A stretch of DNA of 64,000 nt from an uncultured Bacteroidota bacterium (GCA_902509805.1 CABWZL010000003.1:14134-78133); one strand, 5' to 3'. Shown: positions 10,652 to 21,573, numbered from the stretch's first letter. Numbers and translations: made by a program. The notes: generated from the sequence alone by a model not told the origin.

Positions 10652-11286
10652 ATTACTTAATTAGAAGACCTAATGACGGTCAAAATAAAAATGGATGTAT
10701 TTTCTTATTTCACGGTTACGGAAGCAATAAAGAAGATCTCTTTGCATTAGAACAATATCTCCCTAAAAATCAGACAATTATTTCATTAGAGGCTCCATTA
10801 AAACTTCCTTTTGGAGGTTTTTCTTGGTTTAACATAGACTACTCTGATGTTATAGAAAATAATTTAGATAAACGCTATAAGGAGATAAATGATAGTATAA
10901 ATAACATAGTGGATAATATTGATAGACATATTGAAAATGAGAATTTAAACAAAGAGGATATTTCTATTCTTGGATTCAGTCAAGGTGGAAGCATATGCTG
11001 GAAACTTGGTCTTGATTTTAGCTCTAAATTCAGAAGAATAATTCCTATGAGTTCATTTATTCACCCCTCCTATTTAAATAATAAGCTAGATAACTATAAA
11101 GATTTGCTTGTATATAGTTCTCATGGTTTACAAGATGATGTTATTCCTATTGATTTAGTAGAAAATTATATTTTAGAATTATCAAAAAATAATAACCTGA
11201 CTTTTGAAAAATATAATTCTGGACACACTATTAATCAAAGAAACTTGTTAAGTCTTGTTGAGTGGTTAAATAATACAGCTATTTAA
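10642..11286 (+). CDS. Alpha/beta hydrolase of the phospholipase/carboxylesterase family
   Basis: This 214-residue cytosolic serine hydrolase resembles carboxylesterase YpfH or acyl-protein thioesterase. The oxyanion motif HGYGSNKEDL is at about residues 24-33, the nucleophile is in GFSQGGS, the acid is in the DDVIPI segment and the histidine in SGHTIN. It starts inside the PyrC-like gene, which suggests an operon, and its stop overlaps the convergent MBL-fold gene by 4 bases. The physiological substrate is unknown. Confidence 0.85.
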   Translation: MDLDYLIRRPNDGQNKNGCIFLFHGYGSNKEDLFALEQYLPKNQTIISLEAPLKLPFGGFSWFNIDYSDVIENNLDKRYKEINDSINNIVDNIDRHIENENLNKEDISILGFSQGGSICWKLGLDFSSKFRRIIPMSSFIHPSYLNNKLDNYKDLLVYSSHGLQDDVIPIDLVENYILELSKNNNLTFEKYNSGHTINQRNLLSLVEWLNNTAI

Positions 11287-12053
11287 TTTACTTCTAAAAC
11301 TAATCCATCATAAGCTAGGTTTACAGATTCTGGAAGTTTATCACACACTTCTTTATGAAATCCCATGTTATGACTAATATGAGTGAAATATGTGTTTTTT
11401 GGCTTTATGAAGTTAACTATATCTAATGCTTCTTCGACATTAAGATGAGATGGATGAGATTCATATCTTAAGGAATTTATTACAAGTATATCTAACTCTT
11501 TAAGCTTTTCTAATTCAGTCTCTGAAATTGTTTTCACGTCAGTTAAATAAGCAAAATTTCCAATTCTAAAGCCTAATACAGGTAATCTCAAATGAACTGA
11601 TTCAATTGGGGTAATATTTAAACCAAATAATTCAAAGTCATTCTCTTTATTTATAAGATTAACATCGAAGTCAGGAGCTCCCGGATATTTTTGTTTTGGA
11701 TCAAAAATATATGCAAACCTTTCATGAAGTGATTCTAAAACCCTTTCATGAAGATAAATAGGGATTTTTCCTTGTCTAAAAAAAAATGGCCTAACATCAT
11801 CAATTCCTGTGGTATGATCGGCATGTTCATGGGTAAATATTATAGCATCTAACTTTTTACAATTAGTTCTTAACATTTGCTGTCGAAAGTCGGGTCCACA
11901 ATCTATGACAAAACTAAAACTATCATATTCTATCAATATTGAAGATCTGAGTCTCTTATCACAAGGATCTTTGCTAAATGAAACAGGGTGGTCGCTTCCT
12001 ATAACAGGTATACCCTGTGAAGTGCCTGTTCCTAAAAAAGTTATTTTAAGCAC
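11283..12053 (-). CDS. MBL-fold metallohydrolase (PhnP/RNase Z-like)
   Basis: The protein has 256 residues and a metallo-beta-lactamase fold. It begins with the family-typical LGTGTSQGIPVIG, and the zinc ligands are in THEHADHTTGID plus downstream His and Asp positions in AYLTDVK and YFTHISHNMG. The arrangement resembles PhnP-like phosphodiesterases, often annotated in this phylum simply as MBL-fold hydrolase. No phn genes are nearby, so a phosphonate role is not implied. Confidence 0.88.
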   Translation of the reverse strand: MLKITFLGTGTSQGIPVIGSDHPVSFSKDPCDKRLRSSILIEYDSFSFVIDCGPDFRQQMLRTNCKKLDAIIFTHEHADHTTGIDDVRPFFFRQGKIPIYLHERVLESLHERFAYIFDPKQKYPGAPDFDVNLINKENDFELFGLNITPIESVHLRLPVLGFRIGNFAYLTDVKTISETELEKLKELDILVINSLRYESHPSHLNVEEALDIVNFIKPKNTYFTHISHNMGFHKEVCDKLPESVNLAYDGLVLEVN

Positions 12054-12117
12054 ATATAAATCTATGATATTTTATTCTCTTTTATTAAACAATCTTTGTA
12101 ATTTTACAAAAAAACCG

Positions 12118-13545
12118 ATGAACATAATTCTTCCTGGAGACAAGGATTACGAATCAAGACCTTCAGTACAAAGAAAATCTCTCAGAATTAATCTTAATGA
12201 GAATATTTACGGAACTTTTGTTGAAATAGGTGCAGGTCAAGAAGTAGCAAGAAACTTTTATCGTGTAGGTGCTGCCTCTGGAACAATTGCTAAATCTATG
12301 AGTGCGTATGATAAAGCTTTCAGTGATAGTATTTATGGAAAAGAAGATAATGGAAGGTATGTAACTCAAAATCGTCTTGATAAAATGCTAGACCATGAGA
12401 TGAATCTTCTAGAAGAGAGAATTTCTAGAGATAAAAATCCCGATAAATTCTTTTTTGTATATGCAAATACAGTCGCTACTATTGATTTTGCAAAGAAATT
12501 TAAAGGTCACGGTTGGATGGGAATAAAGTTTCAAACAGATCCTAATGAAGAGTATTCTGAAATTAAGCTTCATTTAAGATTTCGTCAAAACGAAGCTAAA
12601 CTTCAACAAGAGAGCCTTGGAATTATGGGTGTTAATCTTATTTATGGTGCTTTCTACAAACACAACGAGCCATTAAAATTAATGAAGTACTTAACTGATC
12701 ACCTTGATGATCAATCAATTGAAATTGATACTATTAATTTTAGTGGACCTTTATTTAAAGATGTTGATAATAGATTAATTAGCCTTGAGTTAGTTAGATT
12801 AGGTATGACAGATGCAGTAATATTTGATGAAAATGGAACAAATGTTCTTCCAGCTCAAGTATTATATAAAAAGAACATTCTAACACTTAGAGGTAGCTAT
12901 AGACCTATTACTAAAGTTAATGAGGAAATGTTCAAGAAATCACTTGAAGCATTTTTGAAAGAAAAAAAGGTGAAAGAAGAAAATACTATAGTAGTGTTTG
13001 AAATCACTCTTTCAAATCTTAGGTCTACTGGTGATATTGATGACAGTGATTACCTTGATAGAGCAAAACTATTATGTTCTATGGGACACAAAGTTATGAT
13101 ATCTAATTTCTCAGAGTATTTTAAACTTGTTCAATACCTTACTACCTATACAAAGAAACAATTAGGATTAACTATGGGTGTAAGAAACTTTATTGAGATT
13201 TTTGATGAAGAATATTATGACAACCTTAAGGGTGGGATTTTAGAAGCCTTTGGTAATATTTTCAAGAACAATATGAAAATATACCTTTACCCCCTATTTG
13301 ATAAGGATAATGGTGTTATAATTGATTCAAATAACCTTAAACTTGAAGATAACATGAAAGAATTCTACAAATACTTCAAGGTTAATAATAAAATTCGTGA
13401 TCTAGAATTCAATGAACAATTCTTAAAAATCTTTTCAAAAGATATTTTAAAACAGATTAAGAATAATCAACCTGGCTGGGAAGATAAAGTTCCTGAAGGT
13501 ATATCTGAAATGATTATTAAGAAAAAGATGTTTGGCTATAAATAA
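12118..13545 (+). CDS. Conserved protein of unknown function (475 aa)
   Basis: I do not recognise a characterised family with certainty. The protein is soluble, with no signal peptide or membrane span, and has clear conserved-looking blocks such as GAGQEVARNFYRVGAASGTIAK, DKFFFVYANT and GHGWMGIKFQ. I recall similar long Bacteroidota proteins being loosely annotated as nicotinate-nucleotide adenylyltransferase, but no HxGH nucleotidyltransferase motif is visible. I chose ATG 12118, since an earlier in-frame start would run through the divergent MBL gene. It converges on bcp with no gap. Confidence 0.75.
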   Translation: MNIILPGDKDYESRPSVQRKSLRINLNENIYGTFVEIGAGQEVARNFYRVGAASGTIAKSMSAYDKAFSDSIYGKEDNGRYVTQNRLDKMLDHEMNLLEERISRDKNPDKFFFVYANTVATIDFAKKFKGHGWMGIKFQTDPNEEYSEIKLHLRFRQNEAKLQQESLGIMGVNLIYGAFYKHNEPLKLMKYLTDHLDDQSIEIDTINFSGPLFKDVDNRLISLELVRLGMTDAVIFDENGTNVLPAQVLYKKNILTLRGSYRPITKVNEEMFKKSLEAFLKEKKVKEENTIVVFEITLSNLRSTGDIDDSDYLDRAKLLCSMGHKVMISNFSEYFKLVQYLTTYTKKQLGLTMGVRNFIEIFDEEYYDNLKGGILEAFGNIFKNNMKIYLYPLFDKDNGVIIDSNNLKLEDNMKEFYKYFKVNNKIRDLEFNEQFLKIFSKDILKQIKNNQPGWEDKVPEGISEMIIKKKMFGYK

Positions 13546-13992
13546 TTAGTCAATTATCTGATCAGTATGCTCTTTAGTATTTACTTTATCTATTATTCTT
13601 TCAATAACACCTTCTTCATTTATAATAAATGTAGTTCTTAAAACTCCTTCATATTCATTTCCTCTAAATTTCTTTTTTCCCCAAACACCAAATGCATCAA
13701 TAAGTTCCCTTGAATCATCTGCTAAAAGGTTATATTTAAATCCAAACTTATCGGCAAACTTATTCTGTTTATCTACGGTGTCAGGACTTACACCAATTAC
13801 TTCATAACCTTGAGCTGTAAGTCTCGAATAATTGTCATTTAAGTTACAACCTTGAGCTGTACATCCAGGAGTATTTGCCCTTGGATAAAAGAATAAAACA
13901 ATTTTTTTTCCTTTAAAGTCAGAAAGATTTACAGATTCGCCTTTATGTGTTGTTACATTTATATTTGGTATCTTATCGCCTATTTTTAACAT
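13546..13992 (-). CDS. bcp: Thioredoxin-dependent peroxiredoxin Bcp
   Basis: Bcp/PrxQ reduces alkyl hydroperoxides and H2O2 using thioredoxin. The peroxidatic cysteine sits in NTPGCTAQGC at Cys44, and the resolving cysteine of the PrxQ type is five residues later at Cys49. The length of 148 residues is typical. The stop codon is immediately next to the stop of the convergent upstream gene. It is divergent from nth across a 26-base gap. Confidence 0.95.
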   Translation of the reverse strand: MLKIGDKIPNINVTTHKGESVNLSDFKGKKIVLFFYPRANTPGCTAQGCNLNDNYSRLTAQGYEVIGVSPDTVDKQNKFADKFGFKYNLLADDSRELIDAFGVWGKKKFRGNEYEGVLRTTFIINEEGVIERIIDKVNTKEHTDQIID

Positions 13993-14005
13993 AATTATTT
14001 TTTTT

Positions 14006-14013
14006 CAAAAGTA
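14006..14013 (-). promoter_or_regulatory. TAnnTTTG -7 box ahead of bcp
   Basis: On the minus strand TACTTTTG ends 13 bases before the bcp ATG, matching the Bacteroidota -7 consensus. The box lies in the 26-base gap between two divergent genes; no good -33 TTG is visible, so it is a weak call. Confidence 0.35.
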
Positions 14014-14018
14014 AGTAA

Positions 14019-14666
14019 ATGAAACTAAAAGAAAAAGTTGATTTCTTAATTAATAAATTAGAAGAAATTTACCCTACTCTTGAAATTCCACTTGATCATA
14101 AAGATCCATATACACTCCTAATTGCTGTATTAATGTCTGCTCAGAGCACTGATAAAAAAGTTAATCAGATTACCCCTATTCTATTTAAAAATGCAGATAA
14201 CCCTTATGATATGATAAAGTTATCCATAGAGGAAATTAGAAGTATCATAAAACCTGTTGGATTATCTCCTACTAAATCTAAAGGAATATGGAATTTATCT
14301 AAAATTCTGATTGATAAATATGATGGAAAGGTACCAGAAGATATAAGTAAATTAGAAGAGCTTCCTTCTGTTGGTCATAAAACAGCTAGTGTTGTTGTTT
14401 CTCAGGCTTTTGGTCAACCGGCATTCCCTGTGGACACTCATATACATAGACTTATGTATAGGTGGGGACTATCTACAGGAAAAAATGTACAAAAAACAGA
14501 GTTAGATGCTAAAAGATTATTCCCTAAATCTAAATGGAACAGTCTTCATCTAAGAATAATTTTTTATGGAAGAGAATTCTGTCCAGCTCGTGGGTGGGAT
14601 ATTGATAATGACACTATAACAAAAACTATTGGTAGGAAGTCTATAATTAATAAACTTATTAAGTAA
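14019..14666 (+). CDS. nth: Endonuclease III-like DNA glycosylase/AP lyase without the Fe-S cluster
   Basis: Nth removes oxidised pyrimidines and cleaves abasic sites in base-excision repair. The helix-hairpin-helix LPSVGHKTASVV holds the catalytic lysine, and the aspartate is in FPVDTHIHRL. Length is 215 residues. The C-terminal Cys-x6-Cys-x2-Cys-x5-Cys cluster loop is absent; only one cysteine remains, in GREFCPARGWD. Cluster-less Nth homologues are known in some lineages, so the enzyme is probably active. uvrA, another repair gene, follows 21 bases later on the same strand. Confidence 0.9.
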   Translation: MKLKEKVDFLINKLEEIYPTLEIPLDHKDPYTLLIAVLMSAQSTDKKVNQITPILFKNADNPYDMIKLSIEEIRSIIKPVGLSPTKSKGIWNLSKILIDKYDGKVPEDISKLEELPSVGHKTASVVVSQAFGQPAFPVDTHIHRLMYRWGLSTGKNVQKTELDAKRLFPKSKWNSLHLRIIFYGREFCPARGWDIDNDTITKTIGRKSIINKLIK

Positions 14667-14671
14667 TTTTG
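14664..14671 (+). promoter_or_regulatory. TAnnTTTG -7 box ahead of uvrA
   Basis: TAATTTTG begins at the nth stop codon and ends 16 bases before the uvrA ATG, exactly the same distance as the box ahead of the PyrC-like gene. uvrA may therefore have its own promoter in addition to read-through from nth. Confidence 0.35.
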
Positions 14672-14687
14672 CATTTTTAAAGCTTTA

Positions 14688-17468
14688 ATGAAAGACTTAT
14701 CCAAAATTGACCCTAAACACAATATCATTATAAAAGGTGCGAAACTTCATAACCTTAAGAATATTGATGTCGTTATTCCAAGGAATAAATTCACTGTCAT
14801 AACAGGACTTTCAGGCTCTGGTAAATCATCACTTGCATATGACACTCTTTACGCTGAGGGTCAAAGAAGATATGTTGAAAGTCTTTCTTCCTATGCAAGG
14901 CAGTTTATGGGTAAACTAAATAAACCTAAAGTAGATTATATTAAGGGAATTTCCCCTGCTATAGCAGTTGAACAAAAAATAAACACATCAAATCCTAGAT
15001 CAACAGTTGGAACTAAAACAGAAATATATGATTATTTAAAATTACTATTTGCGAGAATTGGTAAAACATATTCACCTAAATCAAATAAAATCGTAAGAAA
15101 AGATTCTACATCAGATGTTGTAGATTATATAGTAGATCAAAAAATAAAATCCAAACTCTTACTTTTAGCTACAGTTGAGTCATCTTCAAAAAAAGTATCA
15201 CTAAACAAACTTGAAATCTTAAAAAAACAAGGTTTTGTTAGAATATTTAAGGATAATGAAGTCATAAATATTAGTGATGTTGAAAATAAGGAAATAATCA
15301 ATTTTAAACTTGTAGTAGACAGATTAGTAGTAAGTAATAATTCAGATTTTAAATCTAGAGTAGCTGACTCTGTTGAATTATCTTTTTATGAAGGAAAAGG
15401 AATTTGCTCAGTATTTAATATTGAAACTAAAGAAGAGGTTTCATTTTCAAATAATTATGAAATGGATGGGTTAAAATTTATTGAACCATCTGTGCATTTA
15501 TTTAGTTTTAATAATCCTTTTGGAGCATGTAAAAATTGTGATGGATTTGGAGAAACTATTGGAATTGACGAAGAACTAGTAATTCCTAATAAAGGTTTAT
15601 CAGTCTATGATGATGCTATTGCTCCCTGGAGAGGAACTGGTTTGAGAAAGTATTACATGAAGCTAATCGATAACGCTGAATTATTTGATTTCCCTTTATA
15701 TAAACCATACAACCAACTCTCAAAAGAAGAAGTTAGAGTTCTGTGGGATGGTAATGAACATTTTGGTGGAATTAATAAATTCTTTAAATATTTAGAAAAG
15801 AAAAACTATAAAATTCAAAATAGAGTTTTGCTTTCTAGATATAGAGGTAAAACTTTATGTAATGACTGTAAAGGGAGTAGATTAAGACAAGAAGCTTATT
15901 TTGTAAAGATTGATGATAAAAATTTACCTGAGATTCTATCAATGCCTATTGATAAGCTTAGTAAATTCTTTCAGGAGATAAATCTTAATAAGACAGACAG
16001 GGATGTTTCAAGTAGAATTTTAAAAGAGGTTAAAAATAGAATAGACTATTTAATGAATGTTGGACTTAGCTATCTAACATTAAACAGAAAAGCAAATACT
16101 CTTTCAGGTGGAGAGACACAAAGAATTAATTTAGCTTCTTCTCTTGGTAGTAGCTTAGTTGGATCAACTTATATTCTTGATGAACCATCCATTGGTTTAC
16201 ACTCTAGAGATAATGATAACTTAATAAAGATTTTAAAAAATCTGAAAGACATTGGTAATACTGTAATTGTTGTAGAACATGATGAAGAAATTATACTTTC
16301 AGCTGATCATATTGTAGATATTGGACCGAAAGCAGGGACTTTAGGTGGTGAGGTTGTTGGAGAAGGTAGTGTAAAAGAGCTTTTAAAATCTGATACATTA
16401 ACCTCTAAATATTTAAATAAAATTGAACGAATTGAATATCCAAGTTCAAGAAGAGAGTCCAGTTATTTTATAAATGTAAATGGTGCTAAAGAAAATAATT
16501 TACAAAATATTACTGTAAAGATTCCACTAGGATGCTTAACTATGATTACAGGTGTTTCGGGTAGTGGTAAATCAACATTAGTAAAAAAAATAATTTATCC
16601 TGCCCTATTAAACTACTTTAGAGACTACTCTCATAAACCTGGTAAATTCAACGATATATCTGGGAATCTTAGTAAAATTAAATCTGTACAATTTATAGAC
16701 CAGAACCCTATTGGTAGGTCATCTAGATCAAACCCTGTTACTTATCTTAAGGTTTATGATGATATTCGTAATCTTTATGCTAAAATACCCCAGTCTATTT
16801 CAAAAGGATTTAAATCTAAGTTCTTCTCATTCAACACTGATGGTGGAAGGTGTGATGAGTGTAAAGGTGAAGGAATAGTAAAAATTGAAATGCAATTTAT
16901 GGCAGATGTTGAATTGGAATGTGATATCTGCAAGGGGAAGAGATTTAAAGATGAGATAACTGCTATAAAATATAATGGAGTAAGCATAGACATGTTACTT
17001 AAAATGACTGTAGATGATTCAATTCAATTTTTCAGAAAGTATAATCAATCAAAAATTGTAAGTAAATTATTACCTCTTCAATCTGTTGGACTTGGTTATG
17101 TATCACTTGGCCAGTCATCTAATACATTATCAGGTGGAGAAGCTCAAAGAATTAAACTAGCATCATTTATAGGTAAAGGTGATCAAATCGAAAAGACATT
17201 TTTCATTTTTGATGAACCTACAACTGGACTTCACTTTCATGATGTTAGAAAGTTACTAAACACCTTTGACAAGCTTATAAGAATGGGTCATTCTATTCTT
17301 GTTATTGAACATAATTTAGACATGATATCCTGTGCAGATCATATTATTGATCTAGGTCCAGAAGGTGGGGATAAAGGCGGTGAAGTTGTTGCTGAGGGAA
17401 GCCCTGAGGAAATAATAAAAAATAAAAATTCATACACTGGGCAATACCTTAAGAGTAAAATTATTTAA
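14688..17468 (+). CDS. uvrA: Excinuclease ABC subunit A
   Basis: UvrA is the damage-recognising ATPase of nucleotide excision repair. The 926-residue protein has two ABC modules: Walker [10 protein letters not shown] near residue 40 and GVSGSGKST near residue 625, with signature motifs TLSGGETQR and TLSGGEAQR. Zinc-binding CxxC pairs are seen at [23 protein letters not shown] and CDICKGKR. The length is normal and the frame intact. It ends directly next to the stop of the convergent flippase gene. Confidence 0.97.
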   Translation: MKDLSKIDPKHNIIIKGAKLHNLKNIDVVIPRNKFTVITGLSGSGKSSLAYDTLYAEGQRRYVESLSSYARQFMGKLNKPKVDYIKGISPAIAVEQKINTSNPRSTVGTKTEIYDYLKLLFARIGKTYSPKSNKIVRKDSTSDVVDYIVDQKIKSKLLLLATVESSSKKVSLNKLEILKKQGFVRIFKDNEVINISDVENKEIINFKLVVDRLVVSNNSDFKSRVADSVELSFYEGKGICSVFNIETKEEVSFSNNYEMDGLKFIEPSVHLFSFNNPFGACKNCDGFGETIGIDEELVIPNKGLSVYDDAIAPWRGTGLRKYYMKLIDNAELFDFPLYKPYNQLSKEEVRVLWDGNEHFGGINKFFKYLEKKNYKIQNRVLLSRYRGKTLCNDCKGSRLRQEAYFVKIDDKNLPEILSMPIDKLSKFFQEINLNKTDRDVSSRILKEVKNRIDYLMNVGLSYLTLNRKANTLSGGETQRINLASSLGSSLVGSTYILDEPSIGLHSRDNDNLIKILKNLKDIGNTVIVVEHDEEIILSADHIVDIGPKAGTLGGEVVGEGSVKELLKSDTLTSKYLNKIERIEYPSSRRESSYFINVNGAKENNLQNITVKIPLGCLTMITGVSGSGKSTLVKKIIYPALLNYFRDYSHKPGKFNDISGNLSKIKSVQFIDQNPIGRSSRSNPVTYLKVYDDIRNLYAKIPQSISKGFKSKFFSFNTDGGRCDECKGEGIVKIEMQFMADVELECDICKGKRFKDEITAIKYNGVSIDMLLKMTVDDSIQFFRKYNQSKIVSKLLPLQSVGLGYVSLGQSSNTLSGGEAQRIKLASFIGKGDQIEKTFFIFDEPTTGLHFHDVRKLLNTFDKLIRMGHSILVIEHNLDMISCADHIIDLGPEGGDKGGEVVAEGSPEEIIKNKNSYTGQYLKSKII

Positions 17469-18929
17469 TTACCAGTTCTTATTGAATTTATCTATAAATA
17501 TATTTACATCGTCACTTAATCTAAATATATAGGCTGAAAGTGTGTATAGTATTAGAATTAATGTTGATTTTACTGCTATATTAATAACAGGCTGAAAATC
17601 TAATTGTAGGTTAGAGAATATGATATAAGCAATTCCACTAAGTACAATAATTTTAATTGTATCCTTACTATAGGGATGTATATTAAATTTAGATTTTACT
17701 AGATAAATTTTTAATGAATTCATTATGGTTAAAACAATGAGAGTAGCATAAGCAGCACCAATAATACCGTAATCTGTTATTAAATAAATATTTAAAACCA
17801 CTGCCAATACAGATGAAAATAAAGAAAACCAAAATGTATAGTAATAGTATTTAGAATTTGAAATTATATTATTAATACATCCTATAGACATTGAGTAAAG
17901 TTTACCAAAAGAAACAATTATTACTATTGGAATTCCAATAGAGTATCCATCCTGGTTTAACATTTCGTAGAAGTCATCTAGATTAAGATTAATTAAAAGG
18001 AAAAATAAACTAGCAACTAGAACAAGATTAGTAGAGCTTTTTTTAAGAAGACTTTCTAATTTTTTATAATGATTCTTATTTATGGCATTTGCTACTACTG
18101 GGCTTAAGATTTGAAACATTGCTCTTCCTGGAATCTCTATTACTGCAGCAATAAATACTGCAACAGAATAATAAGCAACATTTTCAACTGTTAGTATAGA
18201 AGATAGCATTGATTTATCTATGTCTAGAATAATACTTGATGCTGCACCCGACAAGAAGATTAATAAACAGTATTTAAAAATCTCTTTAAAATCCTTTTTA
18301 AAATTTAGGTTAAGCTTTGGTTTAATGATTATTAATGAATAGATAATGATAATTATTAGTCTTAAGTAATACCCATAGATTAGGAATAATACAAAGTTTT
18401 CAAAATCTAAAGTACCCATTGAATAAGAAATTAATAGAAAAGCTATTAGTAGTCTTGGATATAGCTCTTTTAAAAAATTACCAAAAACAGACTTAAACTT
18501 TACTCTTAACCATGAATAGAAGACTTCAAACAGTGATGTTGAAACTGCTATATAAAGAATAACATAGGCATATCTAGATAAACTTTGATCACTTTGAAAA
18601 AGATAAAGTCTAATCTGATCATAATAAGCAAAGAATATTGGGATAAATAACAATACTATTACTAGTGGAATTAGAATAGATAGAGTCAACAGACCATCTT
18701 TTTCATACTTCTTTGTGTATTTAGAATAGTATCTAATAACTGCATGTTGTGTTCCAAAAGAAATAAAAGGTTGAACTAAGTTAGAAATAGCTAATAGGGC
18801 TATAATTAAACCTTGAAGTTTACTCCCAAGAAAAGTAGGATATAAATAGAGTGTGTTTACAGCTCCAATAAGAAAGGCTACCCCTATACTTATTAGATTT
18901 AAAAAAGACTGTCTAACGACTATACCCAT
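17469..18929 (-). CDS. Polysaccharide flippase (Wzx/MATE-like membrane protein)
   Basis: The 486-residue protein has about 12-14 hydrophobic helices, starting with SFLNLISIGVAFLIGAVNTLYLYP, the pattern of the MurJ/Wzx oligosaccharide flippase superfamily. It would move a lipid-linked glycan across the inner membrane. The ATG directly follows the stop codon of the YfhO-type gene, so the two are translated as a pair, suggesting a shared role in envelope glycan handling. No glycosyltransferase genes are adjacent, so the cargo is unknown. Confidence 0.82.
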   Translation of the reverse strand: MGIVVRQSFLNLISIGVAFLIGAVNTLYLYPTFLGSKLQGLIIALLAISNLVQPFISFGTQHAVIRYYSKYTKKYEKDGLLTLSILIPLVIVLLFIPIFFAYYDQIRLYLFQSDQSLSRYAYVILYIAVSTSLFEVFYSWLRVKFKSVFGNFLKELYPRLLIAFLLISYSMGTLDFENFVLFLIYGYYLRLIIIIIYSLIIIKPKLNLNFKKDFKEIFKYCLLIFLSGAASSIILDIDKSMLSSILTVENVAYYSVAVFIAAVIEIPGRAMFQILSPVVANAINKNHYKKLESLLKKSSTNLVLVASLFFLLINLNLDDFYEMLNQDGYSIGIPIVIIVSFGKLYSMSIGCINNIISNSKYYYYTFWFSLFSSVLAVVLNIYLITDYGIIGAAYATLIVLTIMNSLKIYLVKSKFNIHPYSKDTIKIIVLSGIAYIIFSNLQLDFQPVINIAVKSTLILILYTLSAYIFRLSDDVNIFIDKFNKNW

Positions 18930-21326
18930 TTATTTTTCCTTGTAAAGCATATATGCTATTAAACTAAAGGTAATTATAATTGTAATTATTCTAATGTTAA
19001 TTCCAGTTTTTACAATTTTTGGGGAAAAATTGAATTCAATTATGTGTTTTCCTTTTGGAATCACCATTCCCCTTAATAGATAGTTTATGTCAAAATAATT
19101 TGATTTCTCACCATCGATATAAACCTCCCAACCAGAAGGATAATAAATCTCAGAGAAAACAATTAACTGTTCTGATAGAGAGTTATAATTATATATTAGA
19201 TTAGATGATGAATTTTTAATTTTCTCAATTTTTATTAAATCTTTAGAATTAAAAGATTGAGGTAAATCTTTAGGAATTGTATTCTCAAGTCCAAGAGCTA
19301 CTTTGCTTATGTCAGTATCTTTTAATTTACTTAATAACTGATCGGGGCTATAAAAAACTAATAATGAGTCAACAGACCAAGCATTACCGAGGGCGTCAGG
19401 ATTTTCATATAGCTGATCTTGATTCTGTTCATCTTTTCCAATCAAGTATTTAACATTTAATGAGTTAAATAACTTTTTATTATCATGAAAAGTTAGATAA
19501 TCATAATACTCTTGAAATCGTCTAAGCTTAGCTGCATGATATCCATTTAGAGCATTATGGTAGTATGCAGAACTAGCATTAGATAATCCAGTAGATAAAT
19601 TAAAAACTCTATAATCAAGAGTATCTGTGAGTATTTCATTATCAATCTCTGATAATTGATATGTGTTTATCGATTTATCAATAAATAGTTCTTTATCTAT
19701 ATATCTATTACTTACTGTAAAGAGATCTAAAAATACGATGATAGCGACGATAATAAAGGTAAAGTTCCTTCCAATTAATCTTGAAAATCTTAGAGTTATG
19801 AATATCATACCACCTATCAACAATGCACGTATAATATCCTTATTGAATATATTTTTTCTTTCTTCTATGATTTGGTTAAATATTTCTTGACCATAGCCGT
19901 TTGAATAATAATCATCATATAGACCAGCAAAAGAAAGAGATCCACTCATTACAAAAAGTATTATTAGTGGAACTGAAAAAGTAGCTAGAGATCTTTTTAT
20001 ATTTTTTAAATCTGAATCTGCTAGAAATTTATTAAGCCCTATAACTGAAAGTAAAGGAACAGCAAACTCTAGAATAACTTGAATTGATGATACAGCCCTA
20101 AATTTGTTGTAGAAAGGAACATAATCAATAAAGAAGTTTGTTAGTAACGGAAAGTTTTTTCCCCATGATAACAGCAGTGACAATAAAAAAGATATTAATA
20201 ACCACCATTTAAAAGGACCTTTAACTACAAACAATGATAAAATGAAAAGAAAAACAACGGATGCTCCGATGTATGCAGGAGCTTCTAAAATTGGTTGACT
20301 ACCCCAATAAGTTGGAACTGACTTTATAAATGAGTCAGCTTGAGGTTTTGGTACATTATTTTCTATAAGAAATTCATATAGATTAGAATCTTCTCCTACG
20401 TCTTCTGATGATGCACCTCCTTGAACTCTTGGAGCTATAAGATTTAGACTTTCAAAGACTCCATAGCTGTATTGAGTAATATAATCATAATCAAGACCTG
20501 AAGAGATTTGTTTTTCTGTTCCATCAGGATTTAATTTTAATTCACTTTGAGATCTTGTTGAATATTTGGAATAATCATAAGTAGATAAAATATTAGGCGC
20601 ATTTAATCCTAAGGATAAAATTCCAGCAAGTATAAATACTCCCATATACTTAAGAAAATCTTTAACATCATTATTTCTATATGAATCAATCAGGTATACT
20701 ATAAAATATATTCCCAGTAGAATCAACATATAATAAGTCATTTGATAATGATTGGCTCTTATTTGTAATGAAATAGCTATAAGACTTACTAAAAAACCTG
20801 GAAGAAGTTTGTGTTGTTTTAAAAGAAATAAGCCTGCTACAACCAACGGTATATATGAAATAGCAAGAGCTTTTGTATTATGTCCAACCTGAAGTATTAT
20901 TAGTAAGTATGTTGATAAAGCAAAAGCGATAGAACCTAAAACTGAAATTCTCCATGGAATTTTTAATACCATTAAAAGAATATACATAGTTAACAAATAA
21001 AGGAAGAGTGTGTGTGCTGGCCTAGGTATAAATCTAAACATCATATGAATCGGAGCTAATATATCATAGGCAAACTTTGCTCCTAATTGAAATGTCGGCA
21101 TACCACCAAAAGCGTTATCAATCCAGTATATTTCATCAGAAAAATTATCTCTATTATCTGAAATTTCTCTTGACATTCCCTCGTACTGATTTATGTCAGA
21201 TTGATATAATTTTTTACCATCTAGCAAAGGACTATAAAAGATCAATGAAACAACTGCAAATCCAATTGCAGTGTAAAGATGTATTAGAGATTTTCTAATT
21301 GAAACTTTATTAATCGATATCCTCAT
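18930..21326 (-). CDS. YfhO-family multi-pass membrane protein
   Basis: This is a 798-residue membrane protein with an N-terminal block of about 12 helices and a large C-terminal extracytoplasmic part beginning near residue 540, closed by a final helix. Segments such as YQSDINQYEGM, DNAFGGMPTFQ and the C-terminal YPSGWEVYIDGE are typical of YfhO proteins, GT-C-like membrane proteins linked in Firmicutes to lipoteichoic acid glycosylation. Its start overlaps the DUF4834 gene by 17 bases and it is followed directly by the flippase. Confidence 0.87.
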   Translation of the reverse strand: MRISINKVSIRKSLIHLYTAIGFAVVSLIFYSPLLDGKKLYQSDINQYEGMSREISDNRDNFSDEIYWIDNAFGGMPTFQLGAKFAYDILAPIHMMFRFIPRPAHTLFLYLLTMYILLMVLKIPWRISVLGSIAFALSTYLLIILQVGHNTKALAISYIPLVVAGLFLLKQHKLLPGFLVSLIAISLQIRANHYQMTYYMLILLGIYFIVYLIDSYRNNDVKDFLKYMGVFILAGILSLGLNAPNILSTYDYSKYSTRSQSELKLNPDGTEKQISSGLDYDYITQYSYGVFESLNLIAPRVQGGASSEDVGEDSNLYEFLIENNVPKPQADSFIKSVPTYWGSQPILEAPAYIGASVVFLFILSLFVVKGPFKWWLLISFLLSLLLSWGKNFPLLTNFFIDYVPFYNKFRAVSSIQVILEFAVPLLSVIGLNKFLADSDLKNIKRSLATFSVPLIILFVMSGSLSFAGLYDDYYSNGYGQEIFNQIIEERKNIFNKDIIRALLIGGMIFITLRFSRLIGRNFTFIIVAIIVFLDLFTVSNRYIDKELFIDKSINTYQLSEIDNEILTDTLDYRVFNLSTGLSNASSAYYHNALNGYHAAKLRRFQEYYDYLTFHDNKKLFNSLNVKYLIGKDEQNQDQLYENPDALGNAWSVDSLLVFYSPDQLLSKLKDTDISKVALGLENTIPKDLPQSFNSKDLIKIEKIKNSSSNLIYNYNSLSEQLIVFSEIYYPSGWEVYIDGEKSNYFDINYLLRGMVIPKGKHIIEFNFSPKIVKTGINIRIITIIITFSLIAYMLYKEK

Positions 21327-21504
21327 AGTCTATATATTCACCATATTTTTCATTGGTTTTTTCCTTCTTTTTTGTCGAGGATTTATCAAAATCTGACTTT
21401 TTCTTAGCAGTTTTAAAAATATCTGCAAAAATCATTCTGAGTACCGAAGGAATAAAATACCTGATAAAGAGATAAATAGCAAGAAATATTATTAAAACCT
21501 TCAT
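21310..21504 (-). CDS. DUF4834-like small membrane protein
   Basis: The 64-residue protein has one N-terminal membrane helix (MKVLIIFLAIYLFIRYF), then a basic region and a tail ending in GEYIDYEDID. This layout fits the small Bacteroidota family DUF4834. I start it at ATG 21504, where the conserved hydrophobic stretch begins. The following YfhO gene starts within its last codons. Function unknown. Confidence 0.72.
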   Translation of the reverse strand: MKVLIIFLAIYLFIRYFIPSVLRMIFADIFKTAKKKSDFDKSSTKKKEKTNEKYGEYIDYEDID

Positions 21505-21573
21505 AATTTGTGGCTTTACCAAATTTAGTGAAATCTTGAAAAATAACTATTTATTGGTAACTTGTATTTTTAA

